NCBI RefSeq assembly: GCF_001907235.1
Contig: NZ_MQVS01000007.1
Coordinates: 1 to 64,000, forward strand
DNA: 64,000 nt
Origin: Buchananella hordeovulneris
GTDB taxonomy: Bacteria > Actinomycetota > Actinomycetes > Actinomycetales > Actinomycetaceae
Direction of reading: 5' to 3'
The position numbers were made by a program, and so were the translations under genes. Below the pieces are notes generated by a model. It made no database searches. It had not been told where the DNA came from and saw nothing but the letters and a program-made list of their open reading frames with translations. This document shows, in pieces, positions 53,264-62,023 of the stretch (position 1 is the stretch's first letter; each line of letters starts with the position of its first letter).

Positions 53264-54229
53264 ATGGAAGTTTCGAGGGATCAGGCCGTGGAGTTTGCGC
53301 GCATTTACGCGCGCATGGTCGAGAACGTTGGCCACGCCCTGCTCGGTAAGGCGTCAGTCATTCGGCTGGTGCTTTCCGCCCTGTTCGCCGAAGGGCACGT
53401 GCTCCTGGAGGACGCGCCCGGCACCGGGAAGACTGCTTTGGCGCGGGCCGTCTCCCGCACTATCGACTCGACCTCTTCGCGTATCCAGTTCACGCCCGAC
53501 CTGTTGCCCACCGATATCACGGGCGTGACGATCTACGACCAGAAGAGCCAGGACTGGGAGTTCCACCGCGGCCCCATTTTTGCCTCCATCGTGCTGGCCG
53601 ACGAGATCAACCGCGCCTCGCCCAAGACCCAGTCGGCGCTGCTGGAAGTCATGGAGGAAGGCAAGGTCACGGTCGACGGGGTGCGGCACGACGCCGGTAA
53701 GCCGTTCCTGGTCATCGCCACCCAGAACCCGGTCGAGCAGGCCGGTACCTATCCGTTGCCCGAGGCCCAGCTGGACCGTTTCCTGGTCAAAGCCTCTGTC
53801 GGCTACCCGAGCGGAGAGGCGGCCGTGGCAGTGCTCGCGGGGGCAGCCACCCCGGACCGCTCCCTCAATCTGCGACCCGTGATCACGGCCCGCGAGGTGG
53901 CCGAGATGATCTGGGTCGCTTCCCACAACCACACCGATCCCGCGATCCTGGCCTACATTCAGGCGCTCGTGGAGGCGACCCGAAACGACCCCCAGACGCT
54001 GCTCGGGGTCTCCACCCGGGGGGCGCTCGGCATGGTGCGCATGGCGCGCGTGTGGGCCATCGCCCAGGGACGGAACTACGTGCTGCCCGACGACGTCAAG
54101 GCCTTGGCGCCCGTCGTCTGGCCGCACCGCATCATCATGGACCCCGACGCGGCCTTCACCGGTGCCACCTCGACCGCCGTCGTCGAGCGGGCCCTAGCCA
54201 ACGTGGCTGTGCCGACCGTAGGGGCCTGA
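53264..54229 (+). CDS. MoxR-family AAA+ ATPase
   Basis: The 321-residue ATPase has Walker A DAPGTGKTA (about 50-58), Walker B IVLADEINRAS (about 107-117), the MoxR-specific ATQNPVEQAGTYPLPEAQLDRF stretch and the C-terminal lid. MoxR proteins act as chaperones in assembling or activating protein complexes and are typically encoded next to DUF58 proteins, as here. ATG 53264 follows GAGAGG; a TTG directly before it is in frame. It lies in the run FHA, FN3, MoxR, DUF58, transglutaminase-fold, kinase. Confidence 0.93.
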   Translation: MEVSRDQAVEFARIYARMVENVGHALLGKASVIRLVLSALFAEGHVLLEDAPGTGKTALARAVSRTIDSTSSRIQFTPDLLPTDITGVTIYDQKSQDWEFHRGPIFASIVLADEINRASPKTQSALLEVMEEGKVTVDGVRHDAGKPFLVIATQNPVEQAGTYPLPEAQLDRFLVKASVGYPSGEAAVAVLAGAATPDRSLNLRPVITAREVAEMIWVASHNHTDPAILAYIQALVEATRNDPQTLLGVSTRGALGMVRMARVWAIAQGRNYVLPDDVKALAPVVWPHRIIMDPDAAFTGATSTAVVERALANVAVPTVGA

Positions 54230-54238
54230 ACCTCGCCC

Positions 54239-55405
54239 ATGAATCGCATCCCTTACCCTCCGTCGTGGCCGCGGCTGACCGCCGCCGGCTGGGTCTGCGT
54301 GGTCCTGCTGGTGGGCGGCGCGCTAGCCAGCTGGGCCTGGACCTGGCGTTCGGGCCTGGCAGTGGCTGCCGTGTGCCTGGTGGCGCTAATGGCGGCTTTG
54401 GTCAGCGTCGTGCGCCGCAGCCCGCACAGCGTCCACCTGGAACTAGCCAGCCGCCGGGTCGTGGCGGGCGAAATTGCGCTGGGCAATATCGTCGTGCACA
54501 ACCCGACCACGCGGCGCGTGACGCACCTGCCGTTGGAGGTGCCGATCAACGGGGTGGCCGAGCGGTTCATCATCGGGGCCCTGCCAGCGGGCAAACAAGC
54601 GGAGGAACCCTTCGCGGTGCCGACCACGCGGCGCGGCGTGGTCACGCTGGGCCCTCCCCGCACCGTGCGGCAGGACCCGTTCGGGCTGCTGCGGCAGGAG
54701 AAGTCCTGGGGGGAGCAAGTGGAAATCCTCGTGCACCCCGAGACCGCGCGCATTCCCCACGACGCCACCGGTTCGCAACGCGACGTCGAGGGAGTTGTCA
54801 CCCAGGAACGCACCTCCTCTGACGTGGCCTTCCACGCACTGCGGGATTACGTGCCCGGTGATGATCGGCGCTCGGTGCACTGGCGCTCCACGGCCCGCGT
54901 CGGGCACCTGGTGGTGCGCCAGTTTGAGGCCACCAAGCGTTCCCGCCACCTCATCGTCATCGACACGGAGGCCGCGGGCTACCTCAACTACAGCGAAGAC
55001 ATCGCCATCGCCGTCGCCGCGTCCCTGGCGACCCAGGGCTTGTTGCTGTCGCGGGGGGTAGCGGTGGTGGCCAACGGGCTGCGGCTGCCCAGCCACTCGC
55101 CGCTGGCTTTGCTAGATGCCTGCGCCCGTCTGGAGCTGGAAGACTCGGGGCAGAGCCTGGCCCATTCCGTGTCGGCGGCGCTCGGGCTCTACCCGTCGAT
55201 CTCCATGCTGACGGTCATCACGGGGCAAGCCAACTCCGAGCGAGAGATCGCTGGGGCGCTGCGCCTGGCGGGACCGAACGTGCGCAAATTGGGGGTGCGC
55301 GTGGCGGGCACTAAGTTGCTGCGCCACACCGTCCTCGGTATCGAAATCTTGTCTGTGGAATCCCTGAAGTCTGCTCAGCGGGCCATCGCGAGGAGCCTCA
55401 CCTGA
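54239..55405 (+). CDS. DUF58 membrane-anchored protein
   Basis: The 388-residue protein has two N-terminal membrane helices (about 15-58), a beta-rich middle and the DUF58 signature YVPGDDRRSVHWRSTAR near residue 205. It then ends in a von Willebrand A-like fold (LIVIDTEAAGYL). DUF58 proteins are standard partners of MoxR ATPases. The stop overlaps the next start (TGATG). Confidence 0.92.
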   Translation: MNRIPYPPSWPRLTAAGWVCVVLLVGGALASWAWTWRSGLAVAAVCLVALMAALVSVVRRSPHSVHLELASRRVVAGEIALGNIVVHNPTTRRVTHLPLEVPINGVAERFIIGALPAGKQAEEPFAVPTTRRGVVTLGPPRTVRQDPFGLLRQEKSWGEQVEILVHPETARIPHDATGSQRDVEGVVTQERTSSDVAFHALRDYVPGDDRRSVHWRSTARVGHLVVRQFEATKRSRHLIVIDTEAAGYLNYSEDIAIAVAASLATQGLLLSRGVAVVANGLRLPSHSPLALLDACARLELEDSGQSLAHSVSAALGLYPSISMLTVITGQANSEREIAGALRLAGPNVRKLGVRVAGTKLLRHTVLGIEILSVESLKSAQRAIARSLT

Positions 55406-57672
55406 TGCTGCTGGATCGTCTCATCTTGGGGCTGCTGTTCCTCCCCACCGTGGTGGTGCACGCCGAAGTCTTTGGTACCGGGGTCAGGGCGCTGCTGCCG
55501 GCCGGCAGCGGGCTGCTGCTGGGCAGCATCCTGGCGTGGTTGGCGCACCGCTTCAAATTTTCGGCGCTCGGCATCATCGCGGCGACGGGACTGGTTTTCT
55601 TCGCCTGCGGGGGAGTGGCCGCCGTGCCGTCTACCACGGTGTTGGGTTTTGTGCCCACTCCCGCCACCTTCGTCACGCTGGCCACCCAGTTGGTGGACGG
55701 TTGGATGGATTTGTTGACGTTGACCCCGCCCGCCGGCAATTTCATTGGCCCGGCCGTGGTCCCCTACGTCAGCTCGCTGCTCTTGTCGCTGGCAGCGGGG
55801 CTCGTGCTGCCGGTGCGGCACGGACGAGCCTGGGCGGTACTTCCCCTGGCGGCGAACTACGCCGTGGCTATCGCCTTCTCCACCGTCACCACCCGGTTGG
55901 GGGCCCCGTGGGCTGCGGCCTGGATGCTTGGGGTACTGGCGTGGTGGGCGATCTCCCACCTGCAGGCTGACCGGAAACTCGGTGCCAGCGCGGCGCAGGC
56001 TGCCGAACTGCTGGCCGCCGACCCTTCCCCCCGCCGCAGGCCAGCCTGGCGGTTGCGCACGGTGGTAGCTGCCGCCCTCACCCTGGCCGTGGCCGGGGCC
56101 GGTTCGGCTCTCGCCGTCGGCCAGCTGCAGCCCGGTAATTCGCGCGACGTCTTGCGCACCGCCGTCGCCCCACCGCTGGAGCTGCACGAGTACCCGAGCC
56201 CGTTGGCGTCTTTCTTTCACTTGAATCGGACGCTGGCCACCTCCGAGATCCTGGTGGTTTCCGGGGTCGCGCCCGGGGAACGTATCCGGTTTGCCACGAT
56301 GGACAGCTACGACGGCATCATCGCCTCGGTCTCTGACCGGCGCGATATTGGGGAGGGCTTCCGGAAGGTCGGGAGCGAGTTTCCCGCCGCGCAAGTCCCC
56401 GAGGGGCACCCGGTGGCCTACCAGGTGCACTTGTCGAACTATCAGCTGCCGTGGCTGCCGACAATCGGGGCGACGAAGTCGGTGGAGTTTGCGGGCGAGG
56501 GCGAGACCACCTACGGCCGCTCGCTGTACGCCGACTCGAACCTCTACAGCGCCCTCGTGGCTAGCGGCGGTCTGAACGGAGCGACCTACCGGGCCACCGG
56601 GGTGGCCCCCCGCGCGTGGACCGATGCCCAGCTCAAGAGCCTTGACGTCGCCAACGTGTCCCTGCCGCCGTTAACCGGCGTGCCGGTGCTAGTGGCGTCC
56701 CTGGCATCCGAGATTTCTTCGTCCGAAGTAACGGCGCTGGGACGGGCGCGGGCCCTGGAGCAGTATCTGCGGGACAAGGGCTTCTATGCTGGCCCCAAGA
56801 CCGATCCGATTCCGGGCCACAGCGCCGACCGCATTAGCCGCATGCTGAGCGCCGATCAGCTGGTGGGGGACGACGAGCAGTACGCCGTCCTTATGATGCT
56901 GCTGGCCCGCTCGGTGGGGCTGCCCGCCCGCGTAGTGATGGGGGCCTACCATTCGGGGTCCGAGCAGCTGGCCCCCGGCCAGCCCTTGGTGTTGCACGGT
57001 TCGGACGTACACGTGTGGGTGGAGATCGCCTTTGAGGGCGCCGGTTGGGTCCCCTTCGACCCGACCCCGCCCACCGACCAGCTGCCACGCTCGCAGTCCC
57101 AGTCGCCCAAACAGATCGACAAGCCGCAGGTGCTGCAGCCGCCGCCCCCGCCGAAGAGCCTGGTGGAGTTGGCCCCTGAGGCTGCCGATCAGGACACCGA
57201 CAAGAGCAAACAAGACGAACCAGCGCTGATTGACCGTACTGTTTTGTACGTGGTCGGTGGTTTCGGGCTGCTGCTCCTGCCGCTGGCACTCCTGGCCGCC
57301 GCCAAGGCCTGGCGGGCCTGGAATCGGCGGCGCCGCGCCCCGCGCCTCGCCCTGCGCGGATCGTTTGACGAATTTGTTGACCAAATGGTGGAACGGGGGA
57401 TAGAGATTCCCCTGCGGGCCACCCGGCGGGAGGTCGCCCAAAAGCTGGGCACCAATGAAGTGCGTCACCTTGCCACTTTGGTAGACGAAGGGGACTATGG
57501 GCCGACTGTCCCCAACGCTTACGATGTCACTGCCGCCTGGCAAGCTGCGCGAGAGGCCCGTCGGTCGCTCCCAGTGCCTTGGTGGCGAAAAGCCCTCGCC
57601 CCGTTGTCCCTGGCGGCCCGCAAGCGGCAACGCTTCTTGCAGCTCGACGGGCGGCGCGACCGTCGGACATAA
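55405..57672 (+). CDS. TgpA-like transglutaminase-fold membrane protein, Cys replaced
   Basis: The 755-residue protein has about six N-terminal helices (1-235), a soluble outside region with a transglutaminase core (about 450-575), a Pro/Lys linker, another helix (about 610-632) and a cytoplasmic tail. The core keeps the His of HVWVEI and the Asp of VPFDPTPP. Where active enzymes have Cys in a CEQYA-like motif, this one reads GDDEQYA (Asp489, Asp490). It therefore probably has no transglutaminase or protease activity and may be a binding or structural module. The SD is AGGAG and the start overlaps DUF58. Confidence 0.85.
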   Translation: MLLDRLILGLLFLPTVVVHAEVFGTGVRALLPAGSGLLLGSILAWLAHRFKFSALGIIAATGLVFFACGGVAAVPSTTVLGFVPTPATFVTLATQLVDGWMDLLTLTPPAGNFIGPAVVPYVSSLLLSLAAGLVLPVRHGRAWAVLPLAANYAVAIAFSTVTTRLGAPWAAAWMLGVLAWWAISHLQADRKLGASAAQAAELLAADPSPRRRPAWRLRTVVAAALTLAVAGAGSALAVGQLQPGNSRDVLRTAVAPPLELHEYPSPLASFFHLNRTLATSEILVVSGVAPGERIRFATMDSYDGIIASVSDRRDIGEGFRKVGSEFPAAQVPEGHPVAYQVHLSNYQLPWLPTIGATKSVEFAGEGETTYGRSLYADSNLYSALVASGGLNGATYRATGVAPRAWTDAQLKSLDVANVSLPPLTGVPVLVASLASEISSSEVTALGRARALEQYLRDKGFYAGPKTDPIPGHSADRISRMLSADQLVGDDEQYAVLMMLLARSVGLPARVVMGAYHSGSEQLAPGQPLVLHGSDVHVWVEIAFEGAGWVPFDPTPPTDQLPRSQSQSPKQIDKPQVLQPPPPPKSLVELAPEAADQDTDKSKQDEPALIDRTVLYVVGGFGLLLLPLALLAAAKAWRAWNRRRRAPRLALRGSFDEFVDQMVERGIEIPLRATRREVAQKLGTNEVRHLATLVDEGDYGPTVPNAYDVTAAWQAAREARRSLPVPWWRKALAPLSLAARKRQRFLQLDGRRDRRT

Positions 57673-57684
57673 GGAGGACCAGGC

Positions 57685-59247
57685 GTGAATGCGACCCCGC
57701 ATCCGCCCCAGCTAGCTGGCTACGAACCGATCCGCTTCCTCGGAGCGGGTGGCTTCGCCGACGTCTTCCTCTATCGGCAGCCGATTCTCCAGCGGCCTGT
57801 CGCCATCAAGATCCCGCGCCGCAGTGCCTCCCAGGAGCTGCGGGATGACTTCGCCATCGAGGCCTCCCTGATGGCGCGGGTGGCCACCCACCCGGCGGTG
57901 CCCAGCCTTATCGAGCTGGGGCACCACGCGGACGGGCGGGCCTACATCGCCATGGAGTACTGCCCGGTGGCAGACCTCGGCAACCGGGTGCGGAGCGAGC
58001 CGCTGTCGCTGGCCGAGACCTTGCACTACATAATTCATGTGGGCGGCGCCGTCGAAATGCTGCATCGCATGGGCATCGTGCACCGCGATATCAAGCCCGG
58101 CAATATCCTGCTGACCACCTACGGCACGCCCGTGCTCACTGACTTCGGAATCGCCACGCACCAGGGCACCACCGCGCAAGGGCGCGCCCGTGAGGGGTTC
58201 TCCGCCCCCTGGGCCGCTCCCGAGCAGCACGTGGCTGGGGCGCTCGCCCAGCCCGCCGCAGACATCTACTCCCTGTGCGCCACGGCCTGGAGCTTCCTGA
58301 CCGGTCGCAGTCCGTACGAGGTGCCCGGCGGCGACAACACGCCGCTGGCGTTGGCGCAACGGGTGCAAAAGGGCGTATTGCCGCCCCTGCCGCTGCCGGG
58401 CGCCCCGGCTTCCCTGCACGCGGTGTTGCGCAAGGGTCTGGCTAAGCGCCCCGAAGATCGCTTCAGCACCGTCATGGAGCTGGCCAAGGCCCTGCAAGCC
58501 ATCCAGACAGAGATCGGGCAGCCGCACACCCCGATCACGGTGCTCACCGATGTTGACGCCCATGAGTCCTTGGCCATGGACGACGCCGAGGCGGGGGTCA
58601 CCGTCGTGCGGCGGCCGCGGGTGCTCGGCAGTGAGGTGCCCGGGTTTGCGGACTTCGTGGCGCCGCCGCCCAGCCCGGCCCGCTCCGAGACCGAAAATCG
58701 CACCGTGGTGGCCCGACGCCCGGCTCTTGGGGCGCAACCTGGCCAGAGTGTGCGCGCGGGTAATCCGAACGTGCCCGCCTGGTCCGGGATCGGCGGGCCC
58801 CAGCCCGCGCGCTCCTCCGTCTCCCCCCCGACCCCGCCCGCCCGGCCGGCCAGCAAGTGGGCGATCGGCGCGGGAGTGGCGCTGGTGCTGGTGGGGGTGA
58901 TTGCCCTCATCGCTTCCCTGCGTGGGCAGCCGGGCACGATCGCCGAGCTGCCGACCCAGGCCCCCACGCAGGCGCAAGATCCGGTGCCGCTGCATCTGCC
59001 GCCAGTAACTGGGCTGCAGGTGGTTATCGCCGATGGACAGGTGGAGGCGACGTGGGACTACCACGTGGCTGAACCGCACACTTTCCTGTACGAGGCTGAG
59101 GGGGAGGGCCTGCCTTCGGTGGCCGAAGAAACCAGCGACAAGCGAGTTACCTTCGCCGCCCCGCCCGGCCAGATTTGTGTGGTCGTGACGGCCCGTGCGA
59201 GCGACGGGCGCAGCTCCGAAAGCCGCAAGGCGTGCGTGACTAATTAG
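57685..59247 (+). CDS. Membrane Ser/Thr protein kinase with FN3-like ectodomain
   Basis: The 520-residue protein is a Hanks-type kinase with Gly-rich loop GAGGFADV, Lys42 in VAIK, catalytic Asp135 in HRDIKPGN and Asp153 in DFG. A Pro-rich juxtamembrane segment with several Thr residues follows, then one membrane helix (about 391-413) and an outside domain of about 85 residues that looks like fibronectin type III (VTGLQVVIADGQVEATW, ICVVVTARASDG). It lacks PASTA repeats, so it is not PknB. Likely substrates are the FHA proteins of the cluster. GTG start with a strong AAGGAGGA. It is 12 bases after the preceding gene. Confidence 0.92.
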   Translation: MNATPHPPQLAGYEPIRFLGAGGFADVFLYRQPILQRPVAIKIPRRSASQELRDDFAIEASLMARVATHPAVPSLIELGHHADGRAYIAMEYCPVADLGNRVRSEPLSLAETLHYIIHVGGAVEMLHRMGIVHRDIKPGNILLTTYGTPVLTDFGIATHQGTTAQGRAREGFSAPWAAPEQHVAGALAQPAADIYSLCATAWSFLTGRSPYEVPGGDNTPLALAQRVQKGVLPPLPLPGAPASLHAVLRKGLAKRPEDRFSTVMELAKALQAIQTEIGQPHTPITVLTDVDAHESLAMDDAEAGVTVVRRPRVLGSEVPGFADFVAPPPSPARSETENRTVVARRPALGAQPGQSVRAGNPNVPAWSGIGGPQPARSSVSPPTPPARPASKWAIGAGVALVLVGVIALIASLRGQPGTIAELPTQAPTQAQDPVPLHLPPVTGLQVVIADGQVEATWDYHVAEPHTFLYEAEGEGLPSVAEETSDKRVTFAAPPGQICVVVTARASDGRSSESRKACVTN

Positions 59248-59249
59248 CT

Positions 59250-59282
59250 GGCTGCGCCCACCGCTCCGCGGTGGGCGCAGCC
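59250..59282. terminator. Strong hairpin after the kinase gene
   Basis: A perfect 14-bp stem (GGCTGCGCCCACCG and complement, five-base loop) begins two bases after the kinase stop. No T tract follows. It probably ends the plus-strand operon in the convergent region. Confidence 0.65.
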
Positions 59283-59310
59283 GGAGACCCAGGCGCGGTC
59301 GATACCGGCA

Positions 59311-59353
59311 TAGCAAGGGGGCAAGGACGCTTTTCGCCCTTGCCCCCTTGCTA
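59311..59353. terminator. Second hairpin between convergent operons
   Basis: A perfect 16-bp stem (TAGCAAGGGGGCAAGG and complement) with a loop containing TTTT lies between the kinase gene and the FHA gene on the opposite strand. It probably ends the minus-strand transcript of the FHA gene, and perhaps both. Confidence 0.65.
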
Positions 59354-59362
59354 TGCTCGCTC

Positions 59363-60622
59363 CTACAGGCGGGGCTCCAGCCAAGCCGTCACGCCCTCGC
59401 CGATATCGACGATATCGCCCTGCTCCAGCAGCAGCGGCGTGTGCGCCACCAACTTGTGGGACACCCCCGAGCGCAGCACGGAGGTGCCGTTGGCCGCCCC
59501 CAGGTCCACCACGGCGAAGCCGGAGCCGTGGCGGACAAACGCGGCGTGCACCCGCGAGATCTCGCCCGCGGGGGAAGGCAGGGCCACCATGTGCGGGTTG
59601 GTGCCTACCCCGTATACATCGCTGCGCGGTTCCCGGCCGAGCACCGCACTGCGCTCCAACGCGATCCGATGCCCCGTGGAGACCACCAGATCAACCGCGG
59701 GCCCTGCGCCCGGCAACACGGGAGTGGCCGCGTTGCTAACCGGGCCGTCGCCCACCAGCGCCTGGTATTGCTCCTGGGTGAGCGTGCGGTCTTCCATGTC
59801 CGGGCTGTTCGGTGGAGTCAGGTTGCCAAAGTGCTCGCCAGGCAGCTGGGCGATCGTGTCGTCTGGGTTGGCGGTGTAGGGCACCGTCGGCAGGTCGACG
59901 ATCGGCTCGTGTCCCACCGGGGCCGGCAGGTCCGCCGAGAAGGCGAACGATTGATCGTTGACGTCGGGCAGCACGTGGAGCGGCACGCTCAGGGCCTCAG
60001 TCTTGGCGTCGTCCAACCCGGCCAGCGCATCCGTGGAGTACGGCTGCGATTCCGGCGACTCTACTGGCTCCAGCACGGGGCCGGGCAGGGCAGCGGGCTC
60101 GGGGCGGGGGGCCTCCTCGACAACTGTCGCCTTCTTGGGGCTGGCGGGCGGCGGAGTGTCACTGGCGTGCGCCGCGACCTTCGGGGCGGGGGCGTCGTCG
60201 TTCGTGTTTTTCACCCCCGCCAGCCGGATGGAGAAGGCGGTGGCCATGCCGGAAGTGAGCGGCAGCAAGCCGCGATAGCACGGGCCGTCGACCGAAGCCT
60301 CTATCTCGGCCGTGGCGGGCACGAAGGCGCCGTACCAGCCGCCCGAGTCTTCCTCCCACGCGATCTCCACCATGTCGTAGGACTGACTGGCATCGACCGC
60401 GATATTGCCCCGCCGGTAGAGGAAACGTCGCTCCCCGTCGTTGGAGATGATCAGCACGTCTTGGCCGTCCTCGACCGCTTTGTGCGGGTCGATTCCTTGC
60501 TCCAGGCGAGACCAGATGCGGCGGGCGGATGACCAAGAGCCGGGCCCCAGCAGCATGACTCCGCCAGGGTAGCTGGCTACCAGGCCGCCCCCAGGGCGGA
60601 CAGTGAGGTGAGGAGTAGTCAT
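59363..60622 (-). CDS. FHA-domain protein with large linker
   Basis: The 419-residue protein has no membrane helix. Residues 1-150 form an uncharacterised domain (VRPGGGLVASYPGGVMLLG, GQDVLIISNDGERRFLYRRG), followed by a Pro/Ala/Glu-rich linker and a C-terminal FHA domain (about 315-415, SAVLGREPRSDVYG, ISRVHAAFVRHG, DLGAANGTSV). A conserved TLTQEQYQAL segment before the FHA domain carries Thr residues that could be phosphorylated. The start ATG 60622 has GAAGGA six bases upstream. ATG 60643 overlaps the PP2C stop and is a possible alternative. It is encoded with PP2C, facing the kinase operon. Confidence 0.82.
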   Translation of the reverse strand: MTTPHLTVRPGGGLVASYPGGVMLLGPGSWSSARRIWSRLEQGIDPHKAVEDGQDVLIISNDGERRFLYRRGNIAVDASQSYDMVEIAWEEDSGGWYGAFVPATAEIEASVDGPCYRGLLPLTSGMATAFSIRLAGVKNTNDDAPAPKVAAHASDTPPPASPKKATVVEEAPRPEPAALPGPVLEPVESPESQPYSTDALAGLDDAKTEALSVPLHVLPDVNDQSFAFSADLPAPVGHEPIVDLPTVPYTANPDDTIAQLPGEHFGNLTPPNSPDMEDRTLTQEQYQALVGDGPVSNAATPVLPGAGPAVDLVVSTGHRIALERSAVLGREPRSDVYGVGTNPHMVALPSPAGEISRVHAAFVRHGSGFAVVDLGAANGTSVLRSGVSHKLVAHTPLLLEQGDIVDIGEGVTAWLEPRL

Positions 60623-60642
60623 CGAAAGTCCTTCAGCGGTCA

Positions 60643-61455
60643 TTAACTTACACGGGACAGCGTATTCGGATCGGGAGCGTCTGTATCGGGCCAGGCAGGT
60701 GAGGCGCTGAGCACTTCCAGCACCGCCACGGTGGCATTATCCTGCGTCCCGCCGGTGAGAGCGGCCAGCAAAATGGAATCGGCCACCACCTGCGGGGTGT
60801 CCCCGGCAGCGACTAATTCGGCCAAATGTTCGGGCGCCAGCACCCCGTGCGCGCCATCCGAGGTGAGGAGCAGCCGATCGCCGGGACGCGCCGGGATGAG
60901 AAAAAAATCCGGTTGCACGTTGGTGATGCCCGCACCGAGGGCATTGGTGATCACATTGCGGTAGGGGGAGACGGCGGCCTGCTCGGGGCTCAAGAGGCCC
61001 GCGTCGAGCATCTCCTGGATCTGGGAGTGGTCGTGGGTGACCTGGCGGAGGGCTCCCCCCGAGAAGATGTAGGCCCGCGAGTCGCCAATGGACACGATGA
61101 GCCAGGCTGGCAGGCCACTTTGCACGGTCGCACAGGCGGCGACGATGGTGGTGCCGGGGGCGGAGCGCTCAGATTGTAGGCGGCGAATCTCGGCCGCAGA
61201 AGCCTCCAACACTCGGGTGATCTCTTCCGCGGTGTGCCACAGCTCGGCAGAGGAATTAAACAGGTGGCGCGTGACGATGGCCGCCGCGACGTCCCCGCCA
61301 CCGTGTCCCCCCATTCCGTCAGCGACAGCTACCAGGCGGGGCGAGATGGTGGTGGCATCCTCGTTAACAGAACGCACGGGGCCGATATGGGTGGCCGATG
61401 CGATCCGGGTGCACAAACTGGGCCCTGGTGGGAGAGGTCCAGTGGCGTGGTTCAT
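60643..61455 (-). CDS. PP2C-type Ser/Thr protein phosphatase
   Basis: The 270-residue phosphatase has the metal-binding landmarks of PPM enzymes: RSVNEDA with Asp33, ADGMGGH with Asp46-Gly47, a later SDGAHG and GTQDNATV. It is a single cytoplasmic domain without a membrane anchor. It is the expected counterpart of the kinase at 57685 and should reset phosphorylated FHA-binding sites. The ATG has AAAGGAG upstream. The FHA gene follows directly. Confidence 0.92.
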   Translation of the reverse strand: MNHATGPLPPGPSLCTRIASATHIGPVRSVNEDATTISPRLVAVADGMGGHGGGDVAAAIVTRHLFNSSAELWHTAEEITRVLEASAAEIRRLQSERSAPGTTIVAACATVQSGLPAWLIVSIGDSRAYIFSGGALRQVTHDHSQIQEMLDAGLLSPEQAAVSPYRNVITNALGAGITNVQPDFFLIPARPGDRLLLTSDGAHGVLAPEHLAELVAAGDTPQVVADSILLAALTGGTQDNATVAVLEVLSASPAWPDTDAPDPNTLSRVS

Positions 61456-61568
61456 CGGTGCTCCTTTGCGTGAGGTGCTCCGCTATCGTGCCACACCTAC
61501 GCCTCCACAGGCCGCTGCCCGGCCCCGGCAAAGGGCGGGCGGCGCACTGTCGCACCGAAAATAGACAC

Positions 61569-61603
61569 AAAAAAGGCCCGGATGGTGTGTCGCCACCCGG
61601 GCC
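61569..61603 (-). terminator. Intrinsic terminator of the MT0933-like gene
   Basis: On the minus strand GGCCCGGGTGG pairs with CCATCCGGGCC and is followed by TTTTTTG. It lies just after the stop of the small gene. Confidence 0.9.
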
Positions 61604-61610
61604 CCCTGGC

Positions 61611-61871
61611 TTAGAAGCTGGGCTCTTCTTCGTCCCCTACGAGGCCGTCGGCCTTTTCGGCCAGACCTTCCACCTTGTCGGCGAGGCCGTCAGCCTTGCC
61701 AATGGCGGCGTCGGCCTTGCGGGCGGCGTCAGCGATCTTGTCGTCGAACTTGCCGCCGGTCACCTTCGAGGCGGCCTTCGCGGCGAGGTCGATGCCCTTG
61801 TCGCTGACTTCCTCGACCTTGTCAGAGGTGAGGGCGTCCTTGAGTTTCTTCGTCAGGTCACCAAGTCCCAT
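61611..61871 (-). CDS. MT0933-like antitoxin-family small protein
   Basis: The 86-residue protein starts MGLGDLTKKLKDAL and continues as a charged, helical, Lys/Asp/Ala-rich chain with short repeats (KADAAIGKADGLADKVEGLAEKADGLV). This matches the MT0933/Rv0909 antitoxin-like family. No toxin gene is next to it, so a toxin-antitoxin role is not supported here. It is divergent from clpB. The HspR site at 62024-62044 lies in the shared upstream region and might influence both genes. The ribosome binding site is AGGAGG. Confidence 0.78.
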   Translation of the reverse strand: MGLGDLTKKLKDALTSDKVEEVSDKGIDLAAKAASKVTGGKFDDKIADAARKADAAIGKADGLADKVEGLAEKADGLVGDEEEPSF

Positions 61872-62023
61872 ATTGGCGCCTCCTTTCGTCCTTGGCCGGC
61901 GTCCACGGCGCCAGCTCCTGGAGGGAGCCTAGCAGTCGCGGGGGAAACTCGACCGGGTTGCGCGGTCGCAGGATGGCGACAACGCGGAGTGAAAGTGTGA
62001 GGTAGTACACCAAAACGGGTAGG

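Noticed and set aside
49346-53335. Minus-strand open frame of 1329 codons opposite the giant FN3 gene
   Set aside because: It mirrors the GC-rich codon pattern of the plus-strand gene, has low-complexity Gly/Arg/His composition and no domains, while the plus strand has clear repeated modules.
61611-61871. A toxin-antitoxin module
   Set aside because: Only the antitoxin-like protein is present. The neighbours are the PP2C and clpB genes, and there is no unassigned open frame next to it that could be a toxin.
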